Assembly (NCBI GenBank): GCA_900769995.1
Contig: CAAGIT010000180.1
Coordinates: 1 to 9,629 of the forward strand
Length of the DNA: 9,629 nucleotides
Source of the DNA: an uncultured Oscillospiraceae bacterium
GTDB lineage: Bacteria; Bacillota; Clostridia; Oscillospirales; Oscillospiraceae
Direction: 5' to 3'
The notes under the pieces were generated by a model. That model saw only the letters and a program-made list of their open reading frames with translations, did not search any database and was not told the DNA's origin. Both the position numbers and the translations under genes were made by a program. Positions 5,664 to 9,629 of the stretch are shown here, piece by piece (position 1 is the stretch's first letter; the number at the start of each line of letters is the position of its first letter).

Positions 5664-8048
5664 ATGTATCAGGTTGTAAAGAGAACAGACAAGGTTGTGG
5701 ATTTTGATATTATCAAAATCTCGGTTGCAATCAAGAAGGCATTTGACGCCTTGGGAAAGCAGTATAATGAGAGCATTATCGACTTCCTCGCACTGAAGGT
5801 CACGGCCGATTTCGAGTCCAAGGTCAAAGACGGCATGATCGCCGTTGAGGACATTCAGGACAGCGTGGAATCCGTATTGAGCCGTGCGGGCTATGACGAT
5901 GTCGCCAAGGCTTACATTCTCTACCGTCGTCAGCGCGAAAAGCTCCGCAATATGACCTCTACCCTGCTCGACTATAAGCAGCTTGTTGACAGCTATGTCA
6001 AGGTTCAGGACTGGCGCGTGAAGGAAAATTCCACCGTCACCTACTCCGTCGGCGGACTGATCCTGTCCAACTCCGGCGCGATCACCGCCAACTACTGGCT
6101 CAGCGAGATCTATGATGACGAGATCGCAAAAGCACACAGAAACTGCGACCTCCACATCCACGATATGTCCATGCTGACCGGCTATTGCGCCGGTTGGTCG
6201 CTGCGTCAGCTCATTCAAGAGGGTCTCGGCGGTGTTCCCGGCAAGATCACCTCCGCTCCCGCGAAGCACCTGGCCTCTCTGTGCAATCAGATGGTCAACT
6301 TCCTCGGCATTATGCAGAACGAATGGGCAGGAGCACAGGCATTCTCGTCCTTCGATACCTATCTCGCGCCCTTTGTCAAGGTCGATAACCTGACCTATGA
6401 CCAGGTTAAAAAGTGCGTGGAGTCCTTCGTCTACGGTGTCAATACACCCTCCCGTTGGGGTACGCAGGCACCGTTCTCCAACATAACGCTCGACTGGACC
6501 GTTCCGAACGATATGGCAGAGCTGCCCGCGATCGTCGGCGGCAAGGAGATGCCGTTCAAGTATAAGGATTGCAAGCGCGAGATGGACATGGTCAACCGTG
6601 CCTTCATCGAGGTTATGATCGAGGGCGATGCCAACGGCCGCGGCTTCCAGTATCCCATCCCCACCTACTCCATCACCCGCGACTTTGACTGGTCCGAGAG
6701 CGAAAACAACAAGCTTCTGTTCGAGATGACCGCCAAGTACGGCACGCCCTATTTCTCCAACTACGTCAACAGCGACATGGAGCCCAGTGATGTCCGTTCC
6801 ATGTGCTGCCGTCTGCGTCTGGATCTGCGCGAGCTGCGCAAGAAGTCCGGCGGCTTCTTCGGCAGCGGTGAGTCCACCGGCTCTGTCGGCGTTGTCACCA
6901 TCAATATGCCGAAAATTGCCTATCTGTCCAAGACGCCCGAGGAATTCTATCAGCGTTTGGATCGCCTGATGGATATTGCCGCACGCAGTCTGAAAATCAA
7001 GCGCGATGTCATCACCCGTCTGATGGACGAGGGTCTGTATCCCTACACCAAGCGCTACCTCGGCACCTTTGACAACCACTTCTCCACCCTCGGTTTGATC
7101 GGTATGAACGAAGTCGGTCTGAATGCCGCATGGCTTCGCAAGGATATGACGCATAAAGAAACGCAGGACTTCACTATTGAGGTGCTCAACCATATGCGTG
7201 AGCGTCTGTCCGATTATCAGGAGCAGTACGGCGATCTGTATAACCTGGAGGCTACCCCGGCAGAGTCCACCACCTATCGTTTCGCCAAGCACGACGTCAA
7301 GGACTTCCCCGATATTATCACGGCTGCGAAGCCCGGTGAAACGCCCTACTACACCAACTCCTCTCACCTGCCCGTCGGCTTCAGCGAGGACATTTTCTCC
7401 GCACTCGATGTGCAGGACGAGCTGCAGACCCTCTACACCTCCGGCACGGTCTTCCACGCCTTCCTCGGTGAGAAGCTGCCCGATTGGAAAGCCGCGGCAA
7501 ACCTTGTCCGTAAGGTTTCCGAAAACTACCGCATCCCCTACTACACCCTCTCTCCGACGTATTCCGTCTGCCGCGAGCACGGCTATTTGACCGGCGAGCA
7601 GTACACCTGCCCGATTTGCGGCAAGACCACCGAGGTCTACAGCCGCATTACCGGCTACTACCGCCCCGTGCAGAACTTCAATGACGGCAAGGCGCAGGAG
7701 TTCAAGGATCGCCGTGTTTACGACATTCAGGGTTCTATGAACCGTCGTTTCGGCAGCGAGGCTGCCGCTCCCACTGAGGAAGCTCCGGCAGCGGCCGTCA
7801 CTCAGGTCGAAGGCAAGCTTGTCCTGTTCACCACCTCTACCTGCCCGAAGTGCGTCATGGCAAAGAAATTCCTTGCCGATGCGGGTCTGAGCTATGAAAC
7901 CGTTGTCGTGGACAATGAACCCGAAAAGGCAAGAGCATTTGGGGTCCGTCAGGCGCCGACTCTGCTTGTTCTCGATGGCGAAACCGTTGTTGAGCGCGTG
8001 GAGAACCCCTCCAACATCCGTGCTTTTGCCGAAGTACAGGCAAAGTAA
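5664..8048 (+). CDS. nrdD: Anaerobic (class III) ribonucleoside-triphosphate reductase with fused C-terminal redoxin domain
   Basis: Glycyl-radical enzyme reducing ribonucleotides to deoxyribonucleotides without oxygen. It has 794 residues. In order: an ATP-cone allosteric domain (about 3-95); the ten-stranded barrel, with C175 (GYCAGWSL) and C381/C382 (SMCCRLRL) as the likely active-site cysteines; GFFGSGESTGSVGVVTIN (397-414); a zinc ribbon C636-x2-H639...C649-x2-C652; and the glycyl-radical loop RITGYY with Gly664 as the radical site. The NrdD part ends near 690. An Ala/Glu/Pro-rich linker (about 698-716) then leads to a glutaredoxin/thioredoxin-like domain (717-794) with STCPKC (C727, C730) and the cis-proline context QAPTLLV (P765). 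No stop or frameshift lies between, so this is a real fusion in the given sequence. AAGGAG lies 8 bases before the ATG; the gap to nrdG is 17 bases. The fused redoxin and the trxB next door suggest thiol-based rather than formate-based reduction (inference). Confidence 0.95.
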   Translation: MYQVVKRTDKVVDFDIIKISVAIKKAFDALGKQYNESIIDFLALKVTADFESKVKDGMIAVEDIQDSVESVLSRAGYDDVAKAYILYRRQREKLRNMTSTLLDYKQLVDSYVKVQDWRVKENSTVTYSVGGLILSNSGAITANYWLSEIYDDEIAKAHRNCDLHIHDMSMLTGYCAGWSLRQLIQEGLGGVPGKITSAPAKHLASLCNQMVNFLGIMQNEWAGAQAFSSFDTYLAPFVKVDNLTYDQVKKCVESFVYGVNTPSRWGTQAPFSNITLDWTVPNDMAELPAIVGGKEMPFKYKDCKREMDMVNRAFIEVMIEGDANGRGFQYPIPTYSITRDFDWSESENNKLLFEMTAKYGTPYFSNYVNSDMEPSDVRSMCCRLRLDLRELRKKSGGFFGSGESTGSVGVVTINMPKIAYLSKTPEEFYQRLDRLMDIAARSLKIKRDVITRLMDEGLYPYTKRYLGTFDNHFSTLGLIGMNEVGLNAAWLRKDMTHKETQDFTIEVLNHMRERLSDYQEQYGDLYNLEATPAESTTYRFAKHDVKDFPDIITAAKPGETPYYTNSSHLPVGFSEDIFSALDVQDELQTLYTSGTVFHAFLGEKLPDWKAAANLVRKVSENYRIPYYTLSPTYSVCREHGYLTGEQYTCPICGKTTEVYSRITGYYRPVQNFNDGKAQEFKDRRVYDIQGSMNRRFGSEAAAPTEEAPAAAVTQVEGKLVLFTTSTCPKCVMAKKFLADAGLSYETVVVDNEPEKARAFGVRQAPTLLVLDGETVVERVENPSNIRAFAEVQAK

Positions 8049-8057
8049 GGTGATTTT

Positions 8058-8960
8058 ATGTATGACATTCTGATTGTCGGTGCGGGTCCTGCCGGTCTGA
8101 CGGCTGCGATCTATGCGCGCCGTGCCGGAAAGTCCGTACTGCTTCTCGAAAAAGACACCTTCGGCGGACAAGTCACCTTTTCTCCGAAGCTGGAAAACTA
8201 TCCCGGCTTCCAAGCGATCAGCGGCAATGAATTGGCGCAGAAGATGCTCGAACAGGCACTCGCCTTAGGCGCAGACATTGACATGGACAATGTAGTTGAT
8301 GTGATCGACGGCGAGGTGAAAACCGTTGTCGGCGAGAGCAGGCAATATGAGGCAAAGAGCGTCATCATTGCGGCAGGCGCGAAGCACCGCAGACTGCACC
8401 TCCCGAATGAAGAAAACCTGATCGGCAACGGCATTTCCTTCTGTGCCGTTTGCGACGGTGCATTCTATCAGGGACAGCACGTTGCCGTCATCGGCGGCGG
8501 CAACACCGCCCTGCAGGAGATTGCCCTGCTGTCCGACGTCTGCAAGCGTGTGACGGTCGTTCAAAACTTGGCGTTTCTGACCGGTGAGGATACGATGATT
8601 CGCACTCTGCAAGCCAAAGACAACATTGATTATATCTTCAACACCATTGTCACCGGCTATGAGGGTGACGATGCCCTGACCGGTGTGCAGTTGAAGAACA
8701 CCGAAACCGGTGAAGTATCTCAGCTCACTGTTGATGGTATTTTCCTTGCCATCGGCACCGCGCCCGAGAACGACGCGTTCCGTTCGGTCGCAAAACTGAA
8801 CGAATGGGGTTATATCGAAGCCGATGAATCCGGAAAAACCGGCACAGACGGCATCTTTGTTGCCGGCGACTGCCGCACGAAGTCCTATCGTCAAATCGCC
8901 ACAGCAATCGCGGACGGTGCCTCTGCCGCATTGAACGCCTGCCGCTGGCTGGATCGCTAA
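8058..8960 (+). CDS. trxB: Thioredoxin reductase-like FAD oxidoreductase, atypical NADPH site
   Basis: Low-molecular-weight thioredoxin reductase family, 300 residues, a little short of the usual 305-320. Visible: FAD-binding GAGPAG (8-13); FGGQV (35-39) and ENYPGF (46-51); redox-active C129-A-V-C132-D (family usual CATCD); second nucleotide-binding GGGNTA (146-151); and the C-terminal FAD motif GIFVAGDC (265-272) with RQIATAIADGASAA. The HRRxxxR motif that holds the 2'-phosphate of NADPH in classical enzymes is replaced by VQNLAFLTG (168-176), with no arginine. NADPH preference is therefore doubtful; NADH or another donor is more likely. AAGGTGA overlapping the nrdD stop supplies the ribosome site, and the gap is 9 bases, so it is co-expressed with nrdD. 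Its likely substrate is the redoxin domain of NrdD, a free thioredoxin, or both (inference). Confidence 0.92.
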   Translation: MYDILIVGAGPAGLTAAIYARRAGKSVLLLEKDTFGGQVTFSPKLENYPGFQAISGNELAQKMLEQALALGADIDMDNVVDVIDGEVKTVVGESRQYEAKSVIIAAGAKHRRLHLPNEENLIGNGISFCAVCDGAFYQGQHVAVIGGGNTALQEIALLSDVCKRVTVVQNLAFLTGEDTMIRTLQAKDNIDYIFNTIVTGYEGDDALTGVQLKNTETGEVSQLTVDGIFLAIGTAPENDAFRSVAKLNEWGYIEADESGKTGTDGIFVAGDCRTKSYRQIATAIADGASAALNACRWLDR

Positions 8961-8997
8961 AAAAACACGGCTGCCAAACTTGGCAGTCGTGTTTTTT
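8960..8997. terminator. Bidirectional rho-independent terminator between trxB and the spore protein gene
   Basis: A long A-run, CACGGCTGCCAA, a tiny loop, TTGGCAGTCGTG and a six-T run form a stem that is complete except for one G-U pair, flanked by A on one side and T on the other. It begins at the last base of the trxB stop codon and ends two bases before the stop codon of the convergent SASP gene, so it can serve both strands. Confidence 0.95.
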
Positions 8998-8999
8998 GC

Positions 9000-9194
9000 T
9001 TACTTCATGCTGCGTTCGTAGGCCTCGATCATCTTCTTGACCATCTGGCCGCCGACAGAACCGGCCTCACGGGAGGTCAGGTCGCCATTGTAACCCTGCT
9101 TCAGGTTGACGCCGACTTCGCTGGCAGCTTCCATCTTGAACTTGTCCATCGCTTCACGAGCTTCGGGAACATTGATCTGGTTGTTGTTCTTCAT
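9000..9194 (-). CDS. Alpha/beta-type small acid-soluble spore protein (SASP)
   Basis: DNA-binding protein that saturates the chromosome of dormant spores, forces an A-like conformation and protects against UV and heat; it is degraded by the GPR protease at germination. It has 64 residues, the usual size. The two family blocks are present: EAREAMDKFKMEAASEVGV (11-29), which contains the GPR cleavage context around E22-A-A-S-E26, and YNGDLTSREAGSVGGQMVKK (35-54). The ATG follows AAGGAG with a 9-base spacer. Forespore sigma-G control is expected from the family, but I could not find a convincing sigma-G promoter upstream. The gene converges on trxB across a shared terminator. It is the clearest evidence that the host forms endospores. 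Confidence 0.95.
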   Translation of the reverse strand: MKNNNQINVPEAREAMDKFKMEAASEVGVNLKQGYNGDLTSREAGSVGGQMVKKMIEAYERSMK

Positions 9195-9220
9195 TTTTTA
9201 CATCTCCTTTTTCAAATTGA

Positions 9221-9284
9221 GTCATCAAAATTGTTTGATTTCCTCGGTCGTAGTTTCACCGAGTTTTTACCGAATATTGATGAC
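9221..9284. repeat. Nested inverted repeats upstream of the SASP gene
   Basis: An outer pair GTCATCAA (9221-9228) / TTGATGAC (9277-9284) encloses a perfect 6-bp hairpin CTCGGT (9243-9248) / ACCGAG (9258-9263) with a 9-base loop; a further small palindrome ATCAAA-ATTG-TTTGAT covers 9224-9239. On the plus strand the inner hairpin is followed by five T. The structure lies in the 136-base gap between the membrane gene and the SASP start. It could be a weak terminator, an operator or chance; nothing else was recognised in this gap. Confidence 0.35.
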
Positions 9285-9330
9285 AATTTTTGTCGGAGAT
9301 TGCACTTTGCATATTGTGCGTAAAAATGAA

Positions 9331-9624
9331 TTATATTTTCTTCTCGAGTTCCATGATCTTTGCTTTTAGGATTCTCTTTTTTTCTCGGTTTTCATTGATC
9401 GTAGCATTTGAGGGCACGCTTAATACAAGGACACTGCCCACCCAAAACAAAGCACTGCTGAGCAGAATCAAAACCAAAAGCATGAAACCGGTCGTATAAG
9501 CCAATCCCACCCGAATTCCAATAATTAACAATGCCAAACCCATAAACAGCACCATAAGACTTCTCGCAAGCTCTCGTTTCGTCACCAGGGAATCTGCTTC
9601 TTTTTTGAGATTTCTGATGTCCAC
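9331..9624 (-). CDS. Small two-helix membrane protein of unknown function, possibly 5'-truncated
   Basis: I do not recognise a family. As read from the GTG at 9624 it has 97 residues: a charged N-terminus (1-21, with several Lys/Arg), two hydrophobic helices at about 22-38 and 43-70 joined by a short RVGLAYTTG turn, and a strongly charged C-terminal tail (78-97, rich in Lys, Arg and Glu) that could form a short coiled coil. Both ends probably face the cytoplasm. Only five bases upstream are visible; they hold no ribosome site and the frame is still open at the edge, so the true start may lie outside the window. It is on the same strand as the SASP gene, 136 bases upstream of it; co-expression during sporulation is conceivable but unsupported. 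Confidence 0.6.
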   Translation of the reverse strand: MDIRNLKKEADSLVTKRELARSLMVLFMGLALLIIGIRVGLAYTTGFMLLVLILLSSALFWVGSVLVLSVPSNATINENREKKRILKAKIMELEKKI

Positions 9625-9629
9625 CGTGA

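Noticed and set aside
7700..7830. Possible sequencing frameshift merging nrdD with a separate redoxin gene
   Set aside because: The reading frame is continuous, the linker is a plausible Ala/Glu/Pro spacer, and there is no stop, start or Shine-Dalgarno site at the junction that a frameshift would have joined.
5643..8213. Very long open frame (856 codons) on the minus strand opposite nrdD
   Set aside because: It mirrors a strongly codon-biased real gene whose antisense frame lacks stops. The product shows no recognisable domains, there is no ribosome site, and nrdD on the plus strand has complete family motifs.
9330..9335. Perfect TATAAT on the minus strand upstream of the SASP gene
   Set aside because: It overlaps the stop codon of the membrane gene and has no -35 at 16-18 bases. 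A SASP gene is expected to use a forespore sigma factor, not sigma-A.

Overview
The window looks like chromosomal DNA of an anaerobic, endospore-forming member of the Clostridia with moderate-to-high GC. This is inferred from an alpha/beta-type small acid-soluble spore protein, an oxygen-sensitive glycyl-radical ribonucleotide reductase, an NfnAB-type ferredoxin/NAD(P)H enzyme, and strong Shine-Dalgarno sites before nearly all genes. An Oscillospiraceae/Ruminococcaceae-like host would fit, but the sequence shown cannot prove it. Nothing points to a phage, plasmid, insertion sequence or CRISPR locus.

Left third, minus strand. Two transcription units read leftward. A promoter at 4756-4784 drives an LCP-family cell-wall glycopolymer transferase, a D-2-hydroxyacid dehydrogenase and glutamyl-Q tRNA(Asp) synthetase, all tightly packed or overlapping. 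A second promoter at 1773-1800 (extended -10) precedes nfnA and nfnB; nfnB runs off the left edge. I see no clear terminator between the two units, so read-through is possible.

Middle, plus strand. Divergent from the LCP gene is an operon nrdG-nrdD-trxB, with gaps of 17 and 9 bases. It encodes the radical-SAM activase, the anaerobic ribonucleotide reductase and a thioredoxin reductase-like flavoprotein. Two features stand out. NrdD carries an in-frame C-terminal glutaredoxin/thioredoxin-like domain (CPKC motif) beyond its glycyl-radical loop. The TrxB-like protein lacks the arginine-rich motif that normally selects NADPH. Together they suggest a self-contained, redoxin-driven (rather than formate-driven) class III ribonucleotide reductase. 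Upstream of nrdG, two NrdR-type boxes lie 31 bases apart start to start, the usual three-turn spacing, which points to control by the dNTP-sensing repressor NrdR.

Right end. A strong bidirectional hairpin terminator at 8960-8997 separates the operon from two convergent minus-strand genes: a 64-residue alpha/beta SASP and a small two-helix membrane protein of unknown function at the right edge. No stretch longer than 300 bases lacks a gene. The largest gap (4735-4965) is the divergent LCP/nrdG control region, and the next (9195-9330) holds only inverted repeats.
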